From Burkholderiales bacterium (GTDB lineage Bacteria > Pseudomonadota > Gammaproteobacteria > Burkholderiales > Burkholderiaceae_C), in the NCBI GenBank assembly GCA_016702555.1, contig JADJDV010000002.1, forward strand, positions 124,001 through 188,000: a DNA stretch of 64,000 bases. Reading direction: 5' to 3'. Positions 30,024 to 38,495 of this stretch are shown here, piece by piece. The position numbers were made by a program, and so were the translations under genes. Below the pieces are notes generated by a model. That model was not told where the DNA came from, did not search any database, and worked only from the letters and a program-made list of their open reading frames with translations. Within the stretch, counting starts at the first letter, position 1. The number at the start of each line of letters is the position of its first letter.

Positions 30024-31055
30024 GTGACCCGCTTCCGAAAAATCCTGGTGGGGCTCGGGTTGCTCGGGCTGCTGGCCGCCGGTTGGCTGCTGACGCAATA
30101 CCGTGCCGCACCCGCCCCCTACCACTATGAACCGCAGGCGGTAGCGGCGGCGGGGGCCGCCCCGGCCGCCGCCGACGCGCCCGCGGCCTTTCAGACCGTG
30201 CGGCTGGTGGCCAATGGCGACCAGAAGGTGCTGGTCGAGTTCGATGTCGCCAAGACCCCGCAGGGCCTGGTGCGCATGGACTGGCGCGCGCAGGTCGACG
30301 ACCCGTTGCTGCAGCTGTCGGCGCCGCTGCCCGAGGTGCAGTCACTGGCCGAGGTGCTGGCGCGGCACCAGGCGGCCGGCACGCCGCTGCTGAGTTGGTG
30401 GGACACCGGGCGCCAGCTGCAGGTGCTGGGCGTGAACCATGTGGTGTTCGATCAGCACCTGGCCGAGCCCCTGTTCGTGCCGGCGCGCTGGAGCGCCCAG
30501 CGCGACGCGGTGCTGCGCACCGAAGAGGCGTTCTGGGGCAAGGTCGAGGCGGCCCAGCGCGATCGCTTCCAGGCCTTCAGCCGCGCGCTGGTGGCGCACG
30601 AGCATGAGGGTGTCGAACAACTGCGCGCCATCGCGGGCGACCGCAAGGCGGTGCTGGTGCTGCACCTGCGCGACATGCTGCTGCTGGGGCAGATGTATCC
30701 GAAGGCGCTGGCGGTCGGCTTTCAGGATTTCGTCGATTCGGGCGACGTGCACCGCTCGGTGCGCGGCGTGCACGGCTGGCTGCGCGATGGCGATCAGGAG
30801 GCCTATGCCGTCACCAAGCTGCCGAACAAGCAACTGCGCGTGGTCGCGCTGAACGACAAGGCCAGCGGCGACACGCTGGCGGCGCGCCTGCTGCCCTTTG
30901 CCGGCAACCGACAGGAAGACGTGGCGGGGCTGACGCTGGTGTGGCGCGGCGGCGGCTTCGTGGTGTATGAGCTCGATCCGCGCGATCCGGCGCAGGCGGC
31001 CGCGGCCTCGGCGGCACCCGCGGCTTCTGCCGCCGCCGGCGCGGGCAAGGGGTGA
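30024..31055 (+). CDS. haoB: HaoB-like hydroxylamine oxidation partner protein
   Basis: 343 residues from GTG 30024 with GGAGGA upstream. One N-terminal membrane helix (about 4-24, FRKILVGLGLLGLLAAGW) and a large presumably periplasmic domain with few cysteines and no heme motif. Features such as LLSWWDTGRQLQVLG resemble the HaoB proteins encoded directly after haoA in nitrifiers and methanotrophs; their biochemical role is not established. The C-terminus is Ala-rich. It sits between haoA and ccmC with 3 bases to the latter, so it is surely co-transcribed. If not HaoB, it is a membrane-anchored partner of the octaheme protein. Confidence 0.78.
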   Translation: MTRFRKILVGLGLLGLLAAGWLLTQYRAAPAPYHYEPQAVAAAGAAPAAADAPAAFQTVRLVANGDQKVLVEFDVAKTPQGLVRMDWRAQVDDPLLQLSAPLPEVQSLAEVLARHQAAGTPLLSWWDTGRQLQVLGVNHVVFDQHLAEPLFVPARWSAQRDAVLRTEEAFWGKVEAAQRDRFQAFSRALVAHEHEGVEQLRAIAGDRKAVLVLHLRDMLLLGQMYPKALAVGFQDFVDSGDVHRSVRGVHGWLRDGDQEAYAVTKLPNKQLRVVALNDKASGDTLAARLLPFAGNRQEDVAGLTLVWRGGGFVVYELDPRDPAQAAAASAAPAASAAAGAGKG

Positions 31056-31058
31056 GAC

Positions 31059-31805
31059 ATGCATCCCGGCAGCCTGCTGTACCGCTACGCCGCCCCGGTG
31101 CGCTTTCACGCGCTGGCCGGTCCGATGGCGCGGGCGCTGTGGTTGATCGCGGTGCCGCTCGGTGTCGCCGGCCTGGTGCTGGGGTTTTTCGTCGCCCCCA
31201 CCGATGCGCAGCAGGGCGAGGTCTACCGCATCCTCTACCTGCATGTGCCGGCGGCCTGGCTGTCGATGCTGCTGTACGCGGCAATGGCGGGCTGGTCGGC
31301 CATCGGCCTGGCCTTCCATGCGCGTCTGGCCTTCACGCTGGCGCAGGCGATCGCGCCGACCGGTGCGGTGATGACCTTTCTGGCGCTGTGGACCGGTGCG
31401 CTGTGGGGTCAGCCGACCTGGGGCACCTGGTGGGTGTGGGACGCGCGGCTCACGTCCGAGTTGATCCTGCTGCTGCTGTACCTCGGCATCATCGCGTTGC
31501 GCGGGGCCATCGACGACCCGCGCCGGGCTGCGCGCGCCACGGCCATGTGTGCGCTGATCGGTGTCGTCAACGTGCCGATCATCTACTTCTCGGTGGTGTG
31601 GTGGAACACGCTGCACCAGGGTGCCACCGTGAACCTCACGCGCGCCTCGACCATCGCGCCGGCCATGGCCTGGGCGCTGCTGCTGTGCACACTGGCGCTG
31701 TGGTGCCATGTGGCAGCGGTGGTGCTGCTGCGTGCGCGGCGCCTGGTGGTCGAGGAAGAAAGTGCGCGTGGGGCGCGCTGGGCGCTGCAGTGGAGGACCG
31801 CGTGA
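31059..31805 (+). CDS. ccmC: Heme exporter/chaperone subunit CcmC
   Basis: System I cytochrome c maturation; presents heme to CcmE in the inner membrane. 248 residues with about six membrane helices, the WWD-type motif WGTWWVWDARLTS and flanking histidines (LYLHVPAAW, NTLHQGA). Starts 3 bases after haoB and its stop overlaps ccmD. Confidence 0.94.
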   Translation: MHPGSLLYRYAAPVRFHALAGPMARALWLIAVPLGVAGLVLGFFVAPTDAQQGEVYRILYLHVPAAWLSMLLYAAMAGWSAIGLAFHARLAFTLAQAIAPTGAVMTFLALWTGALWGQPTWGTWWVWDARLTSELILLLLYLGIIALRGAIDDPRRAARATAMCALIGVVNVPIIYFSVVWWNTLHQGATVNLTRASTIAPAMAWALLLCTLALWCHVAAVVLLRARRLVVEEESARGARWALQWRTA

Positions 31806-31945
31806 TGCCGGGCTGGATCGATTGGCAGGGCCATGGCCCCTACGTCTGGGGTTCGCTGCTGATGTTTGCCGTGGCGCTGGCGCTGGATGCCTGGTGGGCG
31901 CTGCGCGGCGGCAGCGGCAGCCTTGATGAGGAGACCGACGCATGA
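31805..31945 (+). CDS. ccmD: Small heme exporter protein CcmD
   Basis: 46-residue single-helix membrane protein (WIDWQGHGPYVWGSLLMFAV then an Arg/Gly tail), which helps release holo-CcmE from the CcmABC complex. Position between ccmC and ccmE and its WxxxGxxxYVW pattern identify it. Start ATG shares a base with the ccmC stop; its stop overlaps the ccmE start. Confidence 0.88.
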   Translation: MPGWIDWQGHGPYVWGSLLMFAVALALDAWWALRGGSGSLDEETDA

Positions 31946-32394
31946 CCGCACGCCGTCGTCGCCTGCTGGTGATCGTGTTCGCGCTGCTGGCGCTGGGCGC
32001 CGCCGTGGCGCTGGTGATGAATGCGTTCCGCAGCAACCTGGTGTTCTTCTTCAGCCCGAGCGAGGTGCACGATGGCACGGCGCCGCGCAGCGCCGCGTTT
32101 CGCATCGGCGGGCTGGTGCGCGAGGGCAGCGTGGCGCGCGACGGCCAGTCGCTGAAGATCCACTTCGTCGTCACCGACCGTGCGCGCGACCTCGACGTCG
32201 AATACACCGGCCTGCTGCCGGATCTGTTCCGCGAGGGCCAGGGCGTGGTGGCGCAAGGCAAGCTCGGCCCCGACGGGCGCTTTGTCGCCACCCAGGTGCT
32301 GGCCAAGCACGACGAGAACTACATGCCGCCCGAGGCCGCCGAGGCGCTGGCCCGCACGGCCAAGACGGTGGTGCCGACAGGAGCGCAGCCATGA
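31942..32394 (+). CDS. ccmE: Periplasmic heme chaperone CcmE
   Basis: 150 residues: N-terminal membrane anchor after MTARRRR, then an OB-fold periplasmic domain. The heme-binding motif HDENY is intact (His123, Tyr127), so heme can attach covalently before transfer to CcmF. Overlaps ccmD and ccmF by four bases each. Confidence 0.95.
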   Translation: MTARRRRLLVIVFALLALGAAVALVMNAFRSNLVFFFSPSEVHDGTAPRSAAFRIGGLVREGSVARDGQSLKIHFVVTDRARDLDVEYTGLLPDLFREGQGVVAQGKLGPDGRFVATQVLAKHDENYMPPEAAEALARTAKTVVPTGAQP

Positions 32395-34376
32395 CCGCCG
32401 AACTGGGTCAGCTTGCGCTTGTGCTGGCGCTGTGGACCGCGCTGGCGCAGGTGCTGCTGCCCTGGTGGGGCCTGCGGCGCGGCGACACCCGCCTCATGGA
32501 CGTGGCGCCCTGGGCGGCGGCGGCGCAGTTCCTGTTCGTCGCCACCGCCTTCGGCTGCCTGATCGCCTGCTTCGTGCAGAACGACTTCTCGGTGGCGCTG
32601 GTGGCCCAGCATTCCAACAGCCGGCTGCCGCTGGAATACCGGATCACCGCCACCTGGGGCAACCACGAAGGCTCGATCCTGCTGTGGGGCCTGGTGATGG
32701 CCTTGTGGACCGTCGCCGTGGCCGTGCTGTCCCCTCAGCTCGACCGCGCCACGCTGGCGCGCGTGCTGGTGGTGCTGGGCGCCGTGTCGGTCGGTTTTCT
32801 CGGCTTCACGCTGCTCACTTCCAACCCCTTCGAGCGCCATTTTCCGGCGCTGCCCGACGGGCGCGACCTGAACCCGATGCTGCAGGACCCGGGCATGATC
32901 GTGCACCCGCCGATGCTCTACATGGGCTACGTCGGCTTCGTGGTCGCCTACGCCTTCACGGTGGCCGCGTTGTGGTCGGGCCGGCTCGATGCCGCCTGGG
33001 CACGCTGGGCGCGACCCTGGACGCTGGTGGCCTGGGCTTTCCTCACGCTCGGCATCGCGCTCGGCAGCTTCTGGGCCTATTACGAGCTGGGCTGGGGCGG
33101 CTGGTGGTTCTGGGATCCGGTCGAGAACGCCTCCTTCGTGCCCTGGCTGCTTGGCACCGCGCTGGTGCACTCGCTGGCGGTGACCGAGGCGCGGCAGGGC
33201 TTTCGCGCCTGGACGGCGCTGCTGGCCATCGGCACCTTCTCGTTCGCGCTGCTGGGCACCTTCATCGTGCGCTCCGGTGTGCTGTCGAGCGTGCACGCCT
33301 TTGCCAGCGACCCGACGCGTGGCATCTACATCCTGTTGTTCCTGGCCGTGGTGGCCGGCGGCGCGCTGCTGCTGTTCGCGCTGCGCGCAAGCGAGTTGCG
33401 CCACGGCGGCGCGGCGGCGCAGTTCGACTGGAGCTCGCGCGAGGCCACGCTGCTGCTCAACAACGTGCTGCTGACGGTGGCGGCGGCCTCGGTCGCGCTG
33501 GGTACGCTGTACCCGCTGGCGCTCGATGCGCTGGGGCTGGGCAAGGTGTCGGTCGGGCCGCCGTATTTCGAGACGATCTTCCCACCGCTGCTGGCGCCGG
33601 CCCTGTTGCTGATGGTGGTCGGCCCGCTGGCGCGCTGGCGCCGCACCGAAGTGCCGCCGTTGGCGCGGCAGCTGCGCTGGGCCGCCGCCGTGAGCGTGGT
33701 GGTGGCGCTGCTCGGGCCCTGGCTGGCCGGTGGCGGCAGTTGGCTCACGGCGATCGGGCTGCTGCTGGCCGCATGGGTCGCCCTGGGCACCCTGGTCGCA
33801 TTGCGTCAGCGGCTCGGTGCGCGCGGGCAGTGGTGGCAGCGCCTGCGCGGCCTGCCGGGCAGCTTCTGGGGCATGTGGCTGGCGCATCTGGGCATCGCGA
33901 TGTTCGTGGCCGGCGTGACGCTGGTCAACAGCTACGAGATCGCCAAGGACGTGCGCATGGCGCCCGGCGAAACGGTCACCCTGGGCGATTACACGCTCGA
34001 GTTGGTGCGCGTGCGCAACCTGCAAGGGCCGAACTACCAGGGCGAGCGCGGTGAACTGCGCCTGAGCCGGGACGGCAAGCTGCTGCGCAGCATGGCGCCC
34101 GAGCGGCGTGTCTACCTGGCCAGCGGCATGCCGATGACGGAAGTCGCGCTTGATCGCGGCTTCACGCGCGACCTCTATGTCGCGCTGGGCGATCCGCTGG
34201 GCGGTGGCGCCTGGAGCGTGCGGGCGCAATGGAAGCCTTTCGTCAACTGGATCTGGCTCGGCTGCCTGCTGATGGCACTGGGCGGTTTTTGCGCGGCGGC
34301 CGATCGCCGGTACCGCGTGGTGCTGCGCCGCCGCGCGCTGGCGGCGCAGCAGTTGGCCGGTGCGGCCGCGGGATAA
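32391..34376 (+). CDS. ccmF: Cytochrome c heme lyase subunit CcmF
   Basis: 661-residue membrane protein that ligates heme to CxxCH cysteines of apocytochromes. About 14-15 membrane helices; the WWD heme motif WGGWWFWDPVENASFVPW lies in the N-terminal half, and periplasmic histidines are present (ATWGNHEGS, IVHPPMLYMGY). Start ATG 32391 overlaps ccmE. Length matches the family (about 650). Confidence 0.96.
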   Translation: MTAELGQLALVLALWTALAQVLLPWWGLRRGDTRLMDVAPWAAAAQFLFVATAFGCLIACFVQNDFSVALVAQHSNSRLPLEYRITATWGNHEGSILLWGLVMALWTVAVAVLSPQLDRATLARVLVVLGAVSVGFLGFTLLTSNPFERHFPALPDGRDLNPMLQDPGMIVHPPMLYMGYVGFVVAYAFTVAALWSGRLDAAWARWARPWTLVAWAFLTLGIALGSFWAYYELGWGGWWFWDPVENASFVPWLLGTALVHSLAVTEARQGFRAWTALLAIGTFSFALLGTFIVRSGVLSSVHAFASDPTRGIYILLFLAVVAGGALLLFALRASELRHGGAAAQFDWSSREATLLLNNVLLTVAAASVALGTLYPLALDALGLGKVSVGPPYFETIFPPLLAPALLLMVVGPLARWRRTEVPPLARQLRWAAAVSVVVALLGPWLAGGGSWLTAIGLLLAAWVALGTLVALRQRLGARGQWWQRLRGLPGSFWGMWLAHLGIAMFVAGVTLVNSYEIAKDVRMAPGETVTLGDYTLELVRVRNLQGPNYQGERGELRLSRDGKLLRSMAPERRVYLASGMPMTEVALDRGFTRDLYVALGDPLGGGAWSVRAQWKPFVNWIWLGCLLMALGGFCAAADRRYRVVLRRRALAAQQLAGAAAG

Positions 34377-34380
34377 GGCG

Positions 34381-34914
34381 ATGAAGAAGCTGGCCTTGTT
34401 TTTGCCCCTGGTGCTGTTCGCGGTGGTTGCGGGCTTTCTGGCGGTGGGCCTGCGGCTCAATCCGCGCGACGTGCCGTCGCCGCTGGTCGACAAGGCGGCG
34501 CCCACGTTCACGGTGACCAGCCTGCACGAGCCGGCGCGCCAGATCGACGCGCAGGACTTGCGCGGCAAGGTCTGGGTGCTGAACGTGTGGGCCTCCTGGT
34601 GCGCCGCCTGCCGGATCGAGCACCCGACCCTGGTCGAATGGGCGCGCAGCGGCGGCGTGCTGCTGTACGGCCTCAACTACAAGGACAAGCGCGCCAGCGG
34701 CCTGAAGTGGCTGTCCGACCACGGCAACCCCTATGTCGACTCGTTCTACGACGCCGAAGGCCGGATCGGCATTGATTTCGGCGTCTACGGCGTGCCCGAG
34801 ACCTTCGTCATCGACCGCCAGGGCTTCGTGCGCTACAAGCACACCGGCCCGATGACGCCATTGGTGCTGCAAAAAGAGATCCTGCCCTTGCTGCGCAGGT
34901 TGGAAGATGCCTGA
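34381..34914 (+). CDS. ccmG: Thiol:disulfide oxidoreductase CcmG (DsbE)
   Basis: 177 residues from ATG 34381: membrane anchor then a thioredoxin domain with active site WCAAC in WASWCAACRIEHP and the cis-proline segment YGVPETFVID. It reduces apocytochrome CxxCH cysteines before heme ligation. Its end overlaps ccmH by eight bases. Confidence 0.95.
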   Translation: MKKLALFLPLVLFAVVAGFLAVGLRLNPRDVPSPLVDKAAPTFTVTSLHEPARQIDAQDLRGKVWVLNVWASWCAACRIEHPTLVEWARSGGVLLYGLNYKDKRASGLKWLSDHGNPYVDSFYDAEGRIGIDFGVYGVPETFVIDRQGFVRYKHTGPMTPLVLQKEILPLLRRLEDA

Positions 34915-35455
34915 GTACGCGCCCCTGGCCCTCACCCCGTCGCGTGCGCTGCGCACGGCGCGCTCGATCACGTTGTTGCTCGCGGCGACGATCGCCTTGT
35001 TTTTCCTGTCGACTGCTGCTGTCGCGCGTGAAGCCGCGCCGATCGCCGACGACCCGGCACTGGAGGCGCGCGTGATGGCGATCGCCGAGGAACTGCGCTG
35101 CCTGGTCTGCCAGAACGAGACCATCGCCGCCAGCCACGCTGGCCTGGCGGTCGACCTGCGGGCGCAGATCCGCGAGCGTCTGGCGGCCGGCGAAAGCGCC
35201 GAGCAGATCCGAAGCTTCATGGTGGAGCGCTACGGCAACTTCGTGCTCTACCGGCCGCCGCTCGAACCGGCGACTTGGCTGCTGTGGATCGGCCCGTTCG
35301 TGCTGCTGCTGGCGGGCCTCGGCGTCTTCGCCTGGCTGGTGCAGCGCCGCCGGCGCGATGCCGTGCCGCCGACCGCCGCAGTGGCGCCGCTCGACGACCA
35401 GCGGCGCCGACAACTCGACCGCGCGCTGCGCGAGGCGACGGAGCCACGGACATGA
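34907..35455 (+). CDS. ccmH: Cytochrome c maturation protein CcmH (CycL)
   Basis: 182 residues: N-terminal signal/anchor (about 20-42), periplasmic redox motif LRCLVCQNE (family LRCxxCQ), then a second membrane helix near 120-140. Works with CcmG and CcmF to keep the apocytochrome reduced. The TPR part found at the C-terminus of E. coli CcmH is here a separate gene, ccmI. Confidence 0.94.
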   Translation: MPEYAPLALTPSRALRTARSITLLLAATIALFFLSTAAVAREAAPIADDPALEARVMAIAEELRCLVCQNETIAASHAGLAVDLRAQIRERLAAGESAEQIRSFMVERYGNFVLYRPPLEPATWLLWIGPFVLLLAGLGVFAWLVQRRRRDAVPPTAAVAPLDDQRRRQLDRALREATEPRT

Positions 35456-36795
35456 TGATGCTGGCCATTGGCGCGCTGCTGGGTCTGGCGCTGGCGCTCG
35501 GGATGCTGCTGTGGCCCTTGCTGCGCGCGCGCCGCGGATCGCGCGCGGACGGTGCCCAAACGCGCCTGGCGGTGATCGAGTCGGCGCGGCGGCAGGCCGA
35601 AGCGGCGCATGCGGCGGGAGAAATCGACGCCACCGAACATGCGACCCGACTGGAGGCGCTTTACGCGCAGGCCGAGACCGCGCTGCAGCACACGCCCGAG
35701 GCCGCGCCGTCGCCACTGCGGCCCTGGCCCGCGGCCCTGGTGGTGACGCTGATCCTGCCGCTGGGCGTGATCGCCAGCTACGTCGCGGTCGGCGCGCCGG
35801 GCAGCCTGCTGGCGGGCGCCTCGGGGGCGGCCACGACGGCCCAGGCCGCACCCGATCCGGTGGAGGAGCAGCGGCGCACGGCCGAACTCGCCGATCGGCT
35901 GGCGGAAAAACTGGCCAGTGAGAAGGAGGCCACGGCGGAGGCCTGGGTGCTGCTGGCCCGCACCTACCGCAGCGCCGATCTGCCGGACAAGGCCGCCCGC
36001 GCCTACCGCGAGGCGGCCGCGCGCGAGGTGCAGCCGGCCGACATTCTGGTCGAGCACGCCAGCCTGGTGATCGACCGGCAAGGCAAGCGCTTCGATGCCG
36101 AGGCCGATGCCCTGGTCGCTGCCGCGCTGGAGAAGGACGCCGACAACCTGAACGCCCTGGCCATGGCCGGCGCCAGCGCCCTGCAGCGCGGCGACCGCGC
36201 GCTGGCCCTGCGCCACTGGCGGCGCCTGGAAGCGCTGGTGCCCGAAGGCAGCGAGGACCGTCCGCGCGCCGCGGCGCTGGTCGCGCGTGCCGCAGGCGAG
36301 TCGGTGGCGCCGGATGCCTTGGCCGGCAGCGCAAGCACCCGCTCCGCCGACAGCGCCAACGTGGCGGCGGCGAATCCCGGCATGGCCCTACCGGCGCAGC
36401 ACCCGCCACTGCCGGGCGCCGGGGGCGGGGCGCCAGGGCCGGCCGCGACCACGGCCTCGATTGCGGGCCGGGTCGAACTCAGCGACGCCTTGCGCCAGCG
36501 GGTGCCGGGTGGCGCCTGGCTGTTCGTGTTTGCGCGCGCCGAAGGCGGCATGCCGCTGCCAATCGCCGCTGCGCGCACCTCACCCCAGAGCTGGCCGGCC
36601 GAGTTCGTGCTGGACGACGCCAATTCGATGCTCGAGGGCCGCAAGCTGTCGAGCTTCGAGCGGGTGCGTCTGGTCGCGCGCATTTCAGCCAGCGGCCATG
36701 CCGGGCGCAGCCCGGGCGACCTGGAAGGCAGTCTCGACGGCGTGACGCTGGGCCAGCGCGGCGTCCGGCTGGTGGTCGACCGAGTCGTCGAATGA
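35452..36795 (+). CDS. ccmI: Cytochrome c maturation TPR protein CcmI (CycH)
   Basis: 447 residues from ATG 35452, overlapping ccmH by ATGA. Two membrane helices (about 4-22 and 88-108) flank a cytoplasmic helical loop; the periplasmic C-terminal part has TPR-like repeats (about 150-290), then a Pro/Ala linker and a C-terminal beta-rich domain typical of CcmI. It captures apocytochrome tails and delivers them to CcmFH. Confidence 0.92.
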   Translation: MMMLAIGALLGLALALGMLLWPLLRARRGSRADGAQTRLAVIESARRQAEAAHAAGEIDATEHATRLEALYAQAETALQHTPEAAPSPLRPWPAALVVTLILPLGVIASYVAVGAPGSLLAGASGAATTAQAAPDPVEEQRRTAELADRLAEKLASEKEATAEAWVLLARTYRSADLPDKAARAYREAAAREVQPADILVEHASLVIDRQGKRFDAEADALVAAALEKDADNLNALAMAGASALQRGDRALALRHWRRLEALVPEGSEDRPRAAALVARAAGESVAPDALAGSASTRSADSANVAAANPGMALPAQHPPLPGAGGGAPGPAATTASIAGRVELSDALRQRVPGGAWLFVFARAEGGMPLPIAAARTSPQSWPAEFVLDDANSMLEGRKLSSFERVRLVARISASGHAGRSPGDLEGSLDGVTLGQRGVRLVVDRVVE

Positions 36796-36931
36796 AGGGC
36801 CGCGCGCCGGGCGTGCCATGGCGGGCGTGGCGACCAGCGTATCGATTGCCGCGACCCGCGGAATGCGCGATGGTGATCCCGTGGCGGAGGTGCGCGCATT
36901 GAGTGCTGCGAGGGACGCGCTCCCCCAGGAC

Positions 36932-37603
36932 ATGCCCCGCCTGCGCCTGACCGGCCTGGTGTGCGAGCGCGGCGGGCGGCCGCTGTTCGATCCGCTGTCG
37001 CTGGACGTCGCCGCCGGCACGCTGTGCTGGGTTCGCGGCGTCAACGGCGCCGGCAAGACAACCTTGCTGCGCACCCTGGCCGGCTTGCTCGGGGCCGGCG
37101 CCGGGCGCATTGCCTGGCACCACGGCGAGGGCCGCGCAACCCGGCGCCTGTGCGCACCGGCCCTGCATTACATCGGCCATCTGAACGCCCTCAACGGCGA
37201 TCTTTCCGTGCGCGAGGCGCTGGCCTTCCTCGCGCGGCTGCACGGCGTGGCGGCCGACCCGGCCAGCCTGCGCACCGCCCTGCATCAGCTCGGCCTGGCC
37301 GGTCTCGAGCGGCGCCTGGTGCGCACCTTGTCCCAGGGTCAGCGGCGGCGTACCGCACTGGCGCGGCTGGTGTTGACGCTCGGCGCGCCGATGTGGCTGC
37401 TCGATGAGCCCTACGATGCGCTGGACAGCGAAGCCAGCGGCGTGCTCGATGCCTTGCTGACCCAGCACGCGCGGCGCGGCGGCAGCGCCGTGTTCGCCAG
37501 TCACGTCACGCCCGGCGTGGCGGTCGACCAGATCTGCGTGCTCGGGCCGCCATCAACCGCTGTCGGGTTGGGCGCCGACCCTCAGTGGCCGCCGGCGGCG
37601 TGA
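36932..37603 (+). CDS. ccmA: Heme exporter ATP-binding protein CcmA
   Basis: ABC ATPase driving release of holo-CcmE. 223 residues from ATG 36932 (MPRLRLTGLVCERGGRPLF, the family's usual start). Walker A VNGAGKTTLLR, signature LSQGQRRR, Walker B WLLDEPYDALD. An in-frame ATG at 36818 would add 38 residues of unconserved character. The stop overlaps the ccmB start. Placed after ccmI, not at the head of the operon as in E. coli. Confidence 0.93.
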   Translation: MPRLRLTGLVCERGGRPLFDPLSLDVAAGTLCWVRGVNGAGKTTLLRTLAGLLGAGAGRIAWHHGEGRATRRLCAPALHYIGHLNALNGDLSVREALAFLARLHGVAADPASLRTALHQLGLAGLERRLVRTLSQGQRRRTALARLVLTLGAPMWLLDEPYDALDSEASGVLDALLTQHARRGGSAVFASHVTPGVAVDQICVLGPPSTAVGLGADPQWPPAA

Positions 37604-38271
37604 TGGCGCTGCCCTATGGCTTCGCCCTGCGGCGCGAATGGCGTCTGCGGCGCCGCCGCGCCAGCGAATCGCTGCTGCCGCTGGCTTTCTTCCTTGCCGC
37701 GGCGACCGCGTTTCCGATCGCCATCGGACCCGATCCCACGGCCTTGCGGCAGGTCGGACCGGGCGTCATCTGGGCCTGCGCCCTGCTCACCTGCGTCGCC
37801 ACCGTGGGCCACGCCTTCAGCGTCGATGCCGGCGACGGCGTGCTCGAGCAGGGCCTGATCTCGGCCATCCCGCTGACCGCGCTGGTGGCCTGCAAGGCCG
37901 TCGTGCACTGGCTCTGGACCGGGCTGCCGCTGGTGCTGGCGGCGCCCCTGCTCGGCCTGATGTTCGACCTGGGCGCTGCCAGCGTGGCGCTGCTGGCGGC
38001 CACGCTGCTGCTCGGCACGCCAGTGTTGAGCCTGCTCGGCCTGCTCGGCGCGGCCCTGACCGTCGGGCTGCGCGCGGCGTCCAGCCTGGTGGTGCTGCTG
38101 GTGCTGCCGCTGGCGCTGCCGGTGCTGGTGTTCGGCTGCCTGGCGGTCAGCGCGCTGGATGCGGGCTTGTCGGCCACGCCGCACCTGTCCCTGCTCGGTG
38201 CGCTGCTGTTGCTGGCCATCGTGGCGCTGCCGCCGACCATCGCCGCCGCCTTGCGGACCTCACTCGGCTGA
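37603..38271 (+). CDS. ccmB: Heme exporter permease CcmB
   Basis: 222 residues, about six membrane helices, Leu/Ala-rich; membrane partner of CcmA in the CcmABCD complex. ATG 37603 overlaps the ccmA stop. It closes the block; the next 224 bases hold a repeat element and no gene, which supports an operon end here. Confidence 0.92.
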   Translation: MALPYGFALRREWRLRRRRASESLLPLAFFLAAATAFPIAIGPDPTALRQVGPGVIWACALLTCVATVGHAFSVDAGDGVLEQGLISAIPLTALVACKAVVHWLWTGLPLVLAAPLLGLMFDLGAASVALLAATLLLGTPVLSLLGLLGAALTVGLRAASSLVVLLVLPLALPVLVFGCLAVSALDAGLSATPHLSLLGALLLLAIVALPPTIAAALRTSLG

Positions 38272-38298
38272 GCGGTGCGCCGCGCCGGCCGGCGAAAG

Positions 38299-38459
38299 CT
38301 AGTGTCCTGAATCGCAAATTCGTTGAACGAATCCGCCGACAATCACCGCCATGCAGCGTTGCAAATCCTCGCGATACCGCCCGGTATCGCTGCGTTTTTG
38401 CGCCTTGCCTGGCGCCGATTTCGACAGATTCATTTTTTCAACGAACTTGCAACCCAGGC
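38299..38459. repeat. MITE-like inverted-repeat element after ccmB
   Basis: Imperfect terminal arms of about 28 bp: the left arm at 38305-38332 (contains TTCGTTGAACGAAT) and the right arm at 38428-38458 (contains TTCAACGAACTTGCAA) are mirror images with a few mismatches. In the centre a perfect 9-bp inverted repeat (38371-38379 and 38382-38390) gives a second hairpin. No coding capacity. It looks like a small mobile-element derivative, possibly acting as terminator for the hao-ccm transcript. Confidence 0.7.
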
Positions 38460-38495
38460 CACCCGCGTCGCGTACCGTTCTTTGTCGCTCCGCCC

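Noticed and set aside
32319..34676. 785-codon open frame antisense to ccmF/ccmG
   Set aside because: His/Gln/Arg-rich shadow frame; the sense strand encodes ccmF with all its motifs.
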